The notes beneath the pieces were generated by a model that was not told the origin of the DNA, did no database searches, and was given only the letters and a program-made list of their open reading frames with translations. A stretch of DNA of 27,342 bases from Candidatus Cloacimonadota bacterium (GTDB taxonomy: Bacteria; Cloacimonadota; Cloacimonadia; Cloacimonadales; TCS61), in assembly GCA_021108055.1 (NCBI GenBank), contig JAIORR010000233.1, positions 1-27,342 of the forward strand, in the 5' to 3' direction. The position numbers were made by a program, and so were the translations under genes. Shown here one piece after another: positions 1 through 7,672 of this stretch (its first letter is position 1; every line of letters begins with the position of its first letter).

Positions 1-59
1 CTTTAAAATTGATTAAAAGAAAACTTTCCGAAACTTACTTCCAAGAAATTCTTATGTGA

Positions 60-85
60 GAAGTTTAGTAAAGTTACTAAATTTC
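60..85. repeat. 26-bp near-perfect palindrome
   Basis: Left arm GAAGTTTAGTAA (60-71) and right arm TTACTAAATTTC (74-85) are reverse complements apart from one G/T position, around a 2-bp centre AG. The very short centre and the lack of a following T tract suit a protein-binding operator better than an RNA terminator. No regulator can be assigned to it from this window. Confidence 0.5.
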
Positions 86-193
86 TACTGCAATGCAATT
101 CAACATATCCAATTATAAAAAGTTAAGTAAATAGCAATTATATTTTATGAATTGAAATTAAGAAGTTAGAATTGAGCCTACGGCATTATCTGA

Positions 194-232
194 GTTTAAG
201 AACGCCGTGAACGGCGTACAAACTTTTTTTTT
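194..232 (+). terminator. Rho-independent terminator-like hairpin 1
   Basis: A perfect 6-bp GC-rich stem, ACGCCG/CGGCGT, closes on a TGAA loop. It is flanked by a complementary GTTT/AAAC outer stem and followed at once by nine T residues. It would end a transcript coming from the left, whose gene is not visible in the window. Confidence 0.6.
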
Positions 233-241
233 GTTATTTTT

Positions 242-270
242 CCCACCGTAAACGATGGGGTTATTTTTTT
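242..270 (+). terminator. Rho-independent terminator-like hairpin 2
   Basis: CCCACCG and CGATGGG pair with one C/A mismatch around a TAAA loop, followed by TTATTTTTTT. It lies 19 nt after the first hairpin and shares its core CCGTRAACG, so it may be a duplicated terminator or two copies of a small repeat. On the minus strand the flank is A-rich, so it would act only on + strand transcripts. Confidence 0.5.
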
Positions 271-364
271 GGGGTTCTTTTGTGTAATAATTATTTGGGA
301 TAAATCTTATCGTTTTCTTTTGCAGGTCAACTTAAAATTGACAAAGATAATAGAGTAATTTTTT

Positions 365-392
365 TTGTAAAAGTTTAAGAATCAGCTATAAG
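365..392 (+). promoter_or_regulatory. Weak candidate promoter for the OMP gene
   Basis: TTGTAA (365-370) and TATAAG (387-392) are separated by 16 nt and lie 52 nt before the first start codon. A better -35 match, TTGACA at 338-343, has no good -10 at the right distance. In such AT-rich DNA chance matches are common, so this is tentative. Confidence 0.25.
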
Positions 393-444
393 ATATTCTT
401 GTCTTAAATGATATTTCTTAAACGATAATTTAACGGGAGAAATA

Positions 445-1668
445 ATGCGAAATAAAATAATTATAGTTCTGCTTGTTTTATCAGGTTCTCTTTTTGGTAA
501 TTCGATCTTTTCGTTCTATGGCTTACCAAACCAGTTTTGCGGAAATGATGTTTATGGTCTTGGAATGGGAGAGACCGGTTGTGCAGATCTTTTCAGAATG
601 AATCAGAATATTTCAAATCCGTCTGCAATGACAACCTCAAATAAAGTGATATACTCCACAGCCGCTTCGATGGGATATATGTGGTATTATGATGATCTGG
701 ATAACACTTTCAGAGATGATGGACTGGCTCTTCCCTACTTTACGGTAGTCGTACCAATAAAATCTCACAGGTTTGGTTTCAATTTTAATATGGTATATTC
801 GGGAAACCTGGAAAATGAGGAACTTTCGGAATGGACGAACAGCACCGGAGATACTCTGGAATATAACGAAATCAACAGGGTAAGTTCCAATGTATATAAA
901 GCAGATCTCAGTTATGCCATCAAGAATCCGTATTTTAATCTGGGCGTATCTTTCAATTACTATTTCGGGCACAAGATCAGGTATTGGAAGCTCGATTTTG
1001 ACGACACTGATTACACAGACACAAAATATGAAATTGAAAAGACTTTTAAGAATCCGGGATTTTCTGCAGGGATCAGTAAAAAGATCGGGAATATATCTTT
1101 AGGTGCAGCCTACACTATGTTCACGGAACTGAAAGGAGAATCCACATACAAATACGGACATTCTCCATACGTTGATACTTTAGGCTTGGCAGATGATATT
1201 TTATATGAGATTCCAAATAAATTTGCCGGCGGAATCACCTGGAAATTTACAGAAAAATATAAAGTATCTTTTGATGGTCAATATGAAATGTGGGAAGATA
1301 CGGATATATATAATGAGAACACTTATAAATTTGGGTTGGGCTTTGCTTACGATCCGCTGAGTGGTTATGGAAAATGGTTTGAAAGAATACCTCTGAGGTT
1401 TGGCGGTTATGTACGCAAACTTCCTTTCCGGAAAAATGAAGAAGATATTATGGAAAAAGCTGTTACTCTGGGACTTTCAATTCCTTTAAAATCACCTAAC
1501 ACAAAAATAGAATTTGCTGCCAAATATCTTACCCGCGGCGATAAGGATATTCACGGGATCGGTGACAGATCGTTTATGATAACAATTGGTATATCGGGAT
1601 TTGATGTGTTTAAAAAGAAACATAAAAAAAATGATCACAGAGATATTCCCAAAGCAGATCGAAGGTAA
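445..1668 (+). CDS. Outer-membrane beta-barrel protein (OmpP1/FadL/PorV-like)
   Basis: A 407-residue protein with a clear N-terminal signal peptide (residues 1 to about 18-23). A mature start of the type GLGMGETG...NQNISNPSAM follows, resembling the GxGMGGAxxA...NPA opening of FadL/OmpP1 and PorV/PorQ-type barrels. The rest alternates aromatic and polar residues with Gly/Tyr-rich strands and many D/N/Y turns, as in a transmembrane barrel. The C-terminal tail (last 20 residues) is very basic and lies outside the barrel-like part. The ATG follows a good ribosome-binding site, GGGAGA. The substrate cannot be inferred: it could be a hydrophobic-compound porin or a structural outer-membrane protein. 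The recJ-like gene starts 9 nt later, so the two are probably co-transcribed. Confidence 0.7.
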   Translation: MRNKIIIVLLVLSGSLFGNSIFSFYGLPNQFCGNDVYGLGMGETGCADLFRMNQNISNPSAMTTSNKVIYSTAASMGYMWYYDDLDNTFRDDGLALPYFTVVVPIKSHRFGFNFNMVYSGNLENEELSEWTNSTGDTLEYNEINRVSSNVYKADLSYAIKNPYFNLGVSFNYYFGHKIRYWKLDFDDTDYTDTKYEIEKTFKNPGFSAGISKKIGNISLGAAYTMFTELKGESTYKYGHSPYVDTLGLADDILYEIPNKFAGGITWKFTEKYKVSFDGQYEMWEDTDIYNENTYKFGLGFAYDPLSGYGKWFERIPLRFGGYVRKLPFRKNEEDIMEKAVTLGLSIPLKSPNTKIEFAAKYLTRGDKDIHGIGDRSFMITIGISGFDVFKKKHKKNDHRDIPKADRR

Positions 1669-1677
1669 AAAATATTA

Positions 1678-3249
1678 ATGGGTTTGAGGTGGAGCTATTT
1701 CGACAAATTAGATTGTTCTATTGTTGATCAGATCAAGAAGAACAGGAATCTACCGGATTCCTTCTTTTCTTTTTCTATGAACGACATACCAGATATTTCA
1801 TTAATGAAAGATATAAAAAAAGCTTCAGAAAGAATTATCCGGGCTATTCACAGAAAAGAAAAAATAATAATATATGGTCACGATGATGTTGACGGCATTA
1901 CTTCCGCTTATATCTTATTTGATTTTTTAGAAAAAATAGGTTCACAAAATCATTATTATTATATTCCAAACCGCCTTGTAGATAATCATGGAATGCAGGA
2001 AAATTTTATAAATAAAGTTGAGAAAGAAAATTTTAACCTTGTGATCACGGTAGATGGCGGAATATCCTGCTCGGAAGCTATCGAAAAACTCAGAAACCTG
2101 GGATGCGATGTTATCGTAACCGACCACCATATAGTGCAGGAAAACAAAATCCCAAAGGGTTGTGCTATCGTTAACCCGAAACAAAGCGATTGTGATTATC
2201 CATTCGATATGCTGGCAGGTGTTGGCGTCACTTATTTTTTGATCCGTAATATTGCCGAAATTTTAAAAAGCGAGATCGACAGCAATTATCTGTTCTGGGT
2301 TGCCGTGGGAACCATATCCGACAAAGTTCCCCTGATCGGTGTGAACCGGATAATTGTGAAAGAGACTATAAAAAATTGGTTTGATTTTGACGATGCAACG
2401 TTACGGAAATTTGATAAATATTTATGGAATGCCGATAATTGTCATAAGAAGATAAAGATAATCCAATATATAATAAAGATTTTTTCCAATGGCAGAGACC
2501 TAAATGGAAAAAACATGGGATTAGAATTACTGCTGGCACCGGAAGATGAAAAAACAAGTATTATTGATAAACTTATTAGCGGACAAAGAAAATTTAAAGA
2601 AAACCTGAATAAAGTAATGGAATGTTATGATAAGATAAAACCGGAAAGTTTTGATAATCACTTTGTTTTCTTTGATAGCAAGAATATAATCCCTGTCGAA
2701 TTGCTGGGATTTTTTTCGGCAAGAATTTCTAAACAGTTTCTAATTCCAGTAGTTTTTCTAAAAGAAAAAGGAAATATTGTTGCGGGTGAAGCAAGATGTA
2801 CAAAAGGTTTCAATCTCGTTGAGTCCTTCTGTTTTTGCAAACAAAACCTTATACAATACGGCGGTCATGCAAAGGCAGCAGGATTTACGATAAAAAAGAA
2901 GAATATAAATAAATTTAGAAAAAAATTCAAAGAATATATCGAGATGAAGAAAGAAATTATAGAAGACAATAGAAAGATCGATATCGATGCGATCTTCACA
3001 ATAGATGAGATCGATAAATTTGATGATTACCTGCAATTAGATATTCACAATTTGCAGCCATTCGGACAGGGAAATCCAAATCCAAAATTCCTACTGAAGA
3101 ATTTCATTCCAAAACGTGATTCCCGAAAAATAAAAGTTATAGATAAAAATATTATTTTAAAACCAGATGAAAGCTATAATATTATTTTTAATTTAAAAGG
3201 TTCGTCTTTCAAACTGATAGACCATCGAAAAGTAAATTATATGTTGTAA
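1678..3249 (+). CDS. recJ: Single-stranded-DNA exonuclease RecJ-like (DHH/DHHA1)
   Basis: A DHH-family phosphoesterase of 523 residues, slightly shorter than most RecJ proteins. Visible motifs are motif I GHDDVDG (67-73), motif II VDGGIS (125-130), the DHH triad (149-151) followed by a RecJ-typical INP/AGVGV stretch (about 165-185), DHHA1 motif GGHAKAAGF (395-403), and an OB-type C-terminal segment with LQPFGQGNPNP. RecJ degrades single-stranded DNA 5' to 3' in recombination and mismatch or excision repair, using Mn2+ held by these Asp/His residues. In motif I the first Asp of canonical GDYDxDG is His, more like archaeal RecJ/GAN or NrnA-type DHH proteins. Overall architecture favours RecJ. 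A weak GAAGG site precedes the ATG. Confidence 0.85.
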   Translation: MGLRWSYFDKLDCSIVDQIKKNRNLPDSFFSFSMNDIPDISLMKDIKKASERIIRAIHRKEKIIIYGHDDVDGITSAYILFDFLEKIGSQNHYYYIPNRLVDNHGMQENFINKVEKENFNLVITVDGGISCSEAIEKLRNLGCDVIVTDHHIVQENKIPKGCAIVNPKQSDCDYPFDMLAGVGVTYFLIRNIAEILKSEIDSNYLFWVAVGTISDKVPLIGVNRIIVKETIKNWFDFDDATLRKFDKYLWNADNCHKKIKIIQYIIKIFSNGRDLNGKNMGLELLLAPEDEKTSIIDKLISGQRKFKENLNKVMECYDKIKPESFDNHFVFFDSKNIIPVELLGFFSARISKQFLIPVVFLKEKGNIVAGEARCTKGFNLVESFCFCKQNLIQYGGHAKAAGFTIKKKNINKFRKKFKEYIEMKKEIIEDNRKIDIDAIFTIDEIDKFDDYLQLDIHNLQPFGQGNPNPKFLLKNFIPKRDSRKIKVIDKNIILKPDESYNIIFNLKGSSFKLIDHRKVNYML

Positions 3250-3279
3250 ATTATTATGAATTAGATCATCGGAGTAAAA

Positions 3280-3450
3280 ATGAGAATTAATAAAGAACTT
3301 TGTGATATCTGCGGAACCTGCGTTGCGGTGTGTCCAGCGGATGCCATCATTGTATCTGAATTTGAAGTAAAGATCGATAATAAAAAATGTACTAATTGCC
3401 TTAATTGTTTAAAGGTTTGTCCCATCAAAGCTATCGAGGAAGGTGACTAA
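3280..3450 (+). CDS. Small 2[4Fe-4S] ferredoxin
   Basis: A 56-residue protein with two full four-cysteine clusters: CxxCxxCxxxCP at C8, C11, C14 and C18, and again at C37, C40, C43 and C47. This is the classic clostridial-type dicluster ferredoxin, a soluble low-potential one-electron carrier. The start is set by GGAG (3271-3274), five nt before the ATG. Its stop codon overlaps the start of the flavoprotein gene (TAATG), so the two are translationally coupled. Archaeal geranylgeranyl reductases are known to take electrons from reduced ferredoxin, so the likely role is electron donor to its neighbour. That partnership is inferred from position. Confidence 0.93.
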   Translation: MRINKELCDICGTCVAVCPADAIIVSEFEVKIDNKKCTNCLNCLKVCPIKAIEEGD

Positions 3451-4643
3451 TGGTACAAGATAGATATGATATAGTTATTATCGGAGCAGGACCAGCCGGA
3501 AGCGTTGCCGCCAGATTTGCAGCACAAAATGGTGCATCTGTTCTTATGCTGGAACGTGACCGTGAACCGGGCATTCCTGTGCGTTGTGCCGAAGGTGTTT
3601 CTCACAATGGAATAGCTCCTTTCATTGACATCGATGAACGGTGGATCGCTTCCCGGATAGAAATTGCAAAATTGCATGCACCAAATGGTGAAACAGCCAA
3701 AATGTATAATAATGGTTTAGGTTATGTTTTAGAACGAAGGGTCTTCGATACAGCTCTTTGCGAACTTGCTGCTAAACATGGGGCACATCTTATTACTAAA
3801 GCGGATGCTCTCGATCTATTGTGGGAAAAAGAGAAAATAACCGGAGTAAAATATAAATATTGCGGTGAGATAAAAACGGTGAAATGTGATATTGTCATCG
3901 GTGCGGATGGCGTGGAATCCCGCGTAGGAAGGTGGGCAGGAATAAAAACTGCCGTTCGTCTTGAAGACATAGATACTTGCGTTCAATATACACTGGCAGA
4001 TATTGATATTGAAGAAAATACCTGTGAATTTTATTTTGGGAATAATGTTTCTCCTGGCGGATATGTGTGGATATTTCCAAAATCCGATCATACAGCAAAT
4101 GTGGGGATAGGACTTTCCGGACATCTTTCGCATAAAAAGGGTCCAAAAAAATATCTCGATGAATTTGTGGAAAAACGCTTTCCCGATGCCAAGATAACTT
4201 ACACTGTTTATGGCGGCGTTCCCACATCTGCTACTCTTAAGGAGATAGTTCGTGATAACATTATGCTGGTTGGTGATGCTGCACGGCAGGTTAACCCGAT
4301 AACAGGCGGTGGTGTGGTGCAGGGAATGATTGCGGCAAGTATAGCAGGAAAAGTTGCTGCAGATGCGGTACGAGAAAAAAGATTCGATGCAAAATTCCTG
4401 AAAAAATACAGCAGTGAATGGGAAAAGAAACTTGGAAAAACTCAGAGGACAATGTTTACCATGAAAGAGAAATTTCTTACAATGAGCGATGAAAGATTTA
4501 ACAACATTGTACGTTTTTGCCAAAAAATTCCCAAAGATAAATTTGGTTTGAAGGTGCTTTTTACAGAAGCGGTCAAAGGAGATCCAAAACTCATGGTAGA
4601 TGTTGCAAAAGCATTTGTGATGAGTAAATTGAAAAGGAAATGA
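3450..4643 (+). CDS. Geranylgeranyl reductase family FAD oxidoreductase
   Basis: A 397-residue flavoprotein. It has an N-terminal FAD Rossmann motif GAGPAG (12-17), the family signature PVRCAEGVS (43-51, with C46), a GADGVESRVGRW segment (about 150-161), the substrate-site motif YVWIFP (205-210) of the YxWxFP type, and the FAD-ribityl motif LVGDAA (273-278) followed by NPITGGG. These features match archaeal digeranylgeranylglycerophospholipid reductases and plant/cyanobacterial ChlP. The family hydrogenates isoprenoid double bonds. The dicluster ferredoxin upstream is a fitting electron donor, and the downstream kinase and glycosyltransferase suggest a polyprenol or polyprenyl-phosphate substrate. 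An archaeal-type ether-lipid precursor is the main alternative. The start overlaps the ferredoxin stop by one base. Confidence 0.85.
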   Translation: MVQDRYDIVIIGAGPAGSVAARFAAQNGASVLMLERDREPGIPVRCAEGVSHNGIAPFIDIDERWIASRIEIAKLHAPNGETAKMYNNGLGYVLERRVFDTALCELAAKHGAHLITKADALDLLWEKEKITGVKYKYCGEIKTVKCDIVIGADGVESRVGRWAGIKTAVRLEDIDTCVQYTLADIDIEENTCEFYFGNNVSPGGYVWIFPKSDHTANVGIGLSGHLSHKKGPKKYLDEFVEKRFPDAKITYTVYGGVPTSATLKEIVRDNIMLVGDAARQVNPITGGGVVQGMIAASIAGKVAADAVREKRFDAKFLKKYSSEWEKKLGKTQRTMFTMKEKFLTMSDERFNNIVRFCQKIPKDKFGLKVLFTEAVKGDPKLMVDVAKAFVMSKLKRK

Positions 4644-5230
4644 ATCCAAAACAAAAAAAGGAAATCTTTCGGAAGACAATACATGTCAGTTCGATCCTGC
4701 TTCCATTATCATATCGATATATTTTCCTGAACAACCGTAAGCTTGCGTTCCTGGTTTTGATCCCACTCACACTGATCGCATTAACAATAGAGGTTTTCAG
4801 GTTAGAGCATAAAACATTCAAAAAAATATTTTATAATATTTTTGGAATAATGCTTCGAAAACATGAGATAAATAATTTTACAGGTGCCACATATTTGATG
4901 ATCTCTGCCGTGATATGTATCGCTGTATTTCCGGCAGATATAGCATTTGTGGCTATTTCGTTCCTCGCTATCGGTGATACGCTTGCTGCACTTATTGGAA
5001 TTCCCCTTGGAAAAAGAAAACTTTTTAATACCGATAAAAGTCTGGAAGGAAGTATTGCCTGTTTTACGGGAACTTTTGTGTTCGCATTGTTTTTTTTGAA
5101 TCCGATAGTGTCCATGGCGGGAGCTTTTACTGCAACGGTTGCCGAGTTTTCCAAAATACCTCTTGACGATAATATTAAAATACCCATTTCTTCCGGTTTG
5201 ATGATGTCTTTTATGAATTTAATTTTTTAA
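4640..5230 (+). CDS. Dolichol/polyprenol/phytol/diacylglycerol kinase-like membrane protein
   Basis: A 196-residue polytopic membrane protein of the SEC59/VTE5/DGK1 (CTP-dependent lipid kinase) superfamily, related to CDP-diglyceride synthases. Family marks are RKTIHVSS near the N-terminus (11-18), GDTLAALIG (112-120), KSLEGS (133-138) and a C-terminal DDN (176-178) before IPISSG. Members phosphorylate dolichol, phytol or diacylglycerol, mostly with CTP. It overlaps the reductase gene by four bases (ATGA), arguing for coupled translation and one pathway. The exact lipid substrate cannot be read from sequence. CarS-type CDP-archaeol synthase was considered, but its characteristic motifs were not seen. 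Confidence 0.75.
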   Translation: MNPKQKKEIFRKTIHVSSILLPLSYRYIFLNNRKLAFLVLIPLTLIALTIEVFRLEHKTFKKIFYNIFGIMLRKHEINNFTGATYLMISAVICIAVFPADIAFVAISFLAIGDTLAALIGIPLGKRKLFNTDKSLEGSIACFTGTFVFALFFLNPIVSMAGAFTATVAEFSKIPLDDNIKIPISSGLMMSFMNLIF

Positions 5231-5245
5231 AAAAGGGAAGTTATT

Positions 5246-6181
5246 ATGAAGTTATCTTTTATTATTCCGGTTTTTAATGAAGAAGAAAGTATCGATAAAT
5301 TGTACTTAGAAATAATTGAAAACATTAAAGGCTATAAGTATGAGATCATTTTTATTAATGACGGCAGTACGGATAGCAGCTATGAAATCATGAAACAAAT
5401 GGCTGCTAAAGATAGAAATGTGAAACTTCTTAATTTCCGAAAAAACTTTGGTAAATCTGCCGGACTGCAAGCCGGTTTCGATGTTGCAGATGGCGATATA
5501 TTATTTACGATGGATGCAGACCTTCAGGATGATCCGAAAGAGATTCCCAACTTCCTGAAAAAAATTGAAGAGGGATATGACCTGGTTACAGGTTGGAAAA
5601 AAAAACGAAAAGATCCCATTTCAAAAACTTTTCCTTCAAAACTGTTTAACTCTATTACTTCAAGTTTTTTCAAGATGAAACTGCATGATTATAATTGCGG
5701 GTTCAAAGCATATAGAAAAGAAGTTATTAAAGAACTTGATATTTATGGAGAAATGCACAGGTACATCCCCGCTTTAGCAAGCAGTAAAGGATTCAGAATT
5801 GCGGAAATCCCGGTGAAACACCATAAACGCAAATTTGGAAAAACAAAATATGGTTCCGAAAGATATCTGCGTGGTTTTCTGGACCTTCTTACCGTTAAAC
5901 TTGTAACGGGATATATTCACAGTCCGCTTTATCTTTTTGGAAGGATTGGAGCAATATTTGGTTTTATCGGTTTTTTTATCGGATTGTATCTTACGATCAT
6001 GAAATTGGGATTTGGTCAACCGCTTTATAATCGTCCGCTGCTATACCTGGCAACCTTGCTTATAATGATTGGATTACAATTCTTTTCTATCGGGCTGCTG
6101 GGAGAATTGATCGTGAACCAGAACCGCAACATGAACAGGAAAAAGAATATCTCGATTTCGGAAAAAATAAATTTTAATTGA
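5246..6181 (+). CDS. Polyprenyl-phosphate glycosyltransferase, GT2 (DPM1/GtrB-like)
   Basis: A 311-residue protein. It begins with a GT-A fold (LSFIIPVFNEEESI; INDGSTD at about 38-44; metal-binding DADLQDD from residue 90). The acceptor-side signature GEMHRYIPALA...EIPVKHHKRKFGKTKYG of dolichol-phosphate-mannose synthase and GtrB/ArnC-type enzymes follows. Two C-terminal membrane segments lie at about 228-255 and 265-290. Such enzymes move a sugar from a nucleotide donor to a polyprenyl or dolichyl phosphate at the inner membrane. It follows the lipid-kinase gene by 15 nt with a good AAGGGAAG ribosome-binding site. The donor could be GDP-mannose, UDP-glucose or another sugar; genes for making the first two lie in this window. 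Confidence 0.85.
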   Translation: MKLSFIIPVFNEEESIDKLYLEIIENIKGYKYEIIFINDGSTDSSYEIMKQMAAKDRNVKLLNFRKNFGKSAGLQAGFDVADGDILFTMDADLQDDPKEIPNFLKKIEEGYDLVTGWKKKRKDPISKTFPSKLFNSITSSFFKMKLHDYNCGFKAYRKEVIKELDIYGEMHRYIPALASSKGFRIAEIPVKHHKRKFGKTKYGSERYLRGFLDLLTVKLVTGYIHSPLYLFGRIGAIFGFIGFFIGLYLTIMKLGFGQPLYNRPLLYLATLLIMIGLQFFSIGLLGELIVNQNRNMNRKKNISISEKINFN

Positions 6182-6282
6182 TAGAATTATATTGAAGCAT
6201 GTATTATAAAAACATTGTGTGTTAACAATTAGAATCAATTTTGCAGAACTCATTTGAACAACAAAAAAGGAGAGAAAAAGAA

Positions 6283-7641
6283 ATGAAAAGTCATTTATCT
6301 GAATTTATAACGATAATGCAGAATGACGGATTGAACGATCTGGTAATTCGATCTTTTTCTGATTATTATGAACAAATATTAGCCGGAGCAACAGGCAAAT
6401 TATCCGAAAATGAAATAGAACCTCCATCCAAAAAAAGTATAATAGATTATAATGAGCTTAAGGTGACCGATTCTTCTCCACTTGAAAAAATGGTGGTGAT
6501 AAAACTTAATGGCGGACTGGGGACCAGCATGGGACTAAAGAAAGCTAAAACTCTGCTTAAAGTAAAGGAAGACAATAACTTTCTGGATATTATTACTCTT
6601 CAAATTCTGCAACTGAGAAAGACCTCAGGGAAAGATATTCCTCTTCTGTTTATGAACAGTTTCAACACGCGGAAAGACACAATTTCTTATCTTGAAAAAT
6701 ATCCGGAGCTTCCTCTTCCCCATCTTCCACTGGATTTTGTTCAGAATAAATTTCCAAAGATAAAACAGGAAGATCTGTCTCCTCTGAAAAGTAAAAATGA
6801 TAACCAGAACTGGAATCCTCCCGGTCATGGTGAGATATATCTGGTTCTAAAAATTTCAGGCGTGCTTGATAAATTATTAGATAAAGGATTTGAATATGCT
6901 TTTATTTCTAATTCGGATAATCTGGGAGCGATCGTAGATGAAAAAATATTGTCTCATTTTGCAATTACGAAGGAACCGTTTTTAATGGAAGTATGCAGGC
7001 GGACAGAAATGGATAAGAAAGGCGGTCATCTGGCTCAAACTAAAGATGGGCAGCTTATCCTGCGGGAAACCGCTCAATGTCCCGAAGGTGAAATGGACTC
7101 TTTTCAGGATGTGAATAAATATCGTTATTTCAACACGAATAATCTTTGGGTAAACCTGAAGGCATTAAAGAAAAAATTGAATGAAAGCAATAATTTTGTG
7201 CCGCTGTCTATGATCGTGAATCCAAAAGAAGTCGAAGGCACAAAGGTCTTCCAGATAGAATCTGCAATGGGTGCTGCAATCAGTATTTTCAAAGGTTCCA
7301 AAGCTATTGCCGTGGAAAGGAACAGGTTCGCACCTGTAAAAAAAACAACCGATCTCCTGGGAATCTGGAGCGATGCCTTTGTACTTACGGATGATTATAG
7401 ATTGATCCTGGACAAAAACTTGAATCAACCTCCGGCAATTAAATTGAATGAAAATTATTACAAAACCATCGATCAACTTCAGAATCATTTTAAGGATGGA
7501 ATTCCTTCCTTGAAAGATTGTGCCAATCTGACAATCGAAGGCGATGTTTATTTTGGGAAAAACGTAAAAATCATCGGAGATGTAAAAATAAATGATAGTA
7601 AAAAGTTGGAGAATTGCAGGTTGGAAAATGTAGAAATTTAA
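6283..7641 (+). CDS. UTP-glucose-1-phosphate uridylyltransferase, eukaryote-type UGP
   Basis: A 452-residue enzyme of the UDPGP family (UGP2 type), unrelated in detail to bacterial GalU. The nucleotide-binding motif LNGGLGTSMG lies at about residues 75-84. Further family marks are PPGHGEIY, SNSDNLGA and, near the C-terminus, a beta-helix-like segment (GDVYFGKNVKIIGDV). It makes UDP-glucose from UTP and glucose-1-phosphate for glycan synthesis. I chose the ATG at 6283 because AAGGAGAG (6267-6274) sits eight nt upstream; a TTG at 6241 in the same frame would add 14 residues with no such site. The roughly 100-nt gap before it may hold its own promoter, but no clear one is visible. UDP-N-acetylglucosamine pyrophosphorylase is less likely given the NGGLGTSMG form. 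Confidence 0.85.
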   Translation: MKSHLSEFITIMQNDGLNDLVIRSFSDYYEQILAGATGKLSENEIEPPSKKSIIDYNELKVTDSSPLEKMVVIKLNGGLGTSMGLKKAKTLLKVKEDNNFLDIITLQILQLRKTSGKDIPLLFMNSFNTRKDTISYLEKYPELPLPHLPLDFVQNKFPKIKQEDLSPLKSKNDNQNWNPPGHGEIYLVLKISGVLDKLLDKGFEYAFISNSDNLGAIVDEKILSHFAITKEPFLMEVCRRTEMDKKGGHLAQTKDGQLILRETAQCPEGEMDSFQDVNKYRYFNTNNLWVNLKALKKKLNESNNFVPLSMIVNPKEVEGTKVFQIESAMGAAISIFKGSKAIAVERNRFAPVKKTTDLLGIWSDAFVLTDDYRLILDKNLNQPPAIKLNENYYKTIDQLQNHFKDGIPSLKDCANLTIEGDVYFGKNVKIIGDVKINDSKKLENCRLENVEI

Positions 7642-7672
7642 GTAATTGTAAACAGAAAGAAATGGGGAAAAG

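Larger units (their letters stand above)
1..444. other. Non-coding leader region
   Basis: No convincing gene in any frame. The stretch is strongly AT-rich and holds, in order, a near-perfect palindrome (60-85), two tandem hairpins with T tracts (194-232 and 242-270) and a weak promoter-like pair before the first gene. The terminators point to transcription entering from left of the window, or to a short untranslated RNA ending here. I saw no tRNA, riboswitch or CRISPR structure. Confidence 0.6.

Noticed and set aside
3816..4679. Long minus-strand open frame (287 codons) opposite the reductase gene
   Set aside because: It lies inside a well-supported gene, its translation is Cys/Phe/His-rich with no domain pattern, and no ribosome-binding site supports it.
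4640..5230. CDP-archaeol synthase (CarS) or ordinary phosphatidate cytidylyltransferase
   Set aside because: RKTIHVSS, KSLEGS and the C-terminal DDN fit the SEC59/VTE5/DGK1 kinase group better; CarS motifs were not seen.
6241..6282. TTG start giving 14 extra residues on the uridylyltransferase
   Set aside because: A strong AAGGAGAG site is placed correctly for the ATG at 6283, and nothing supports the TTG.
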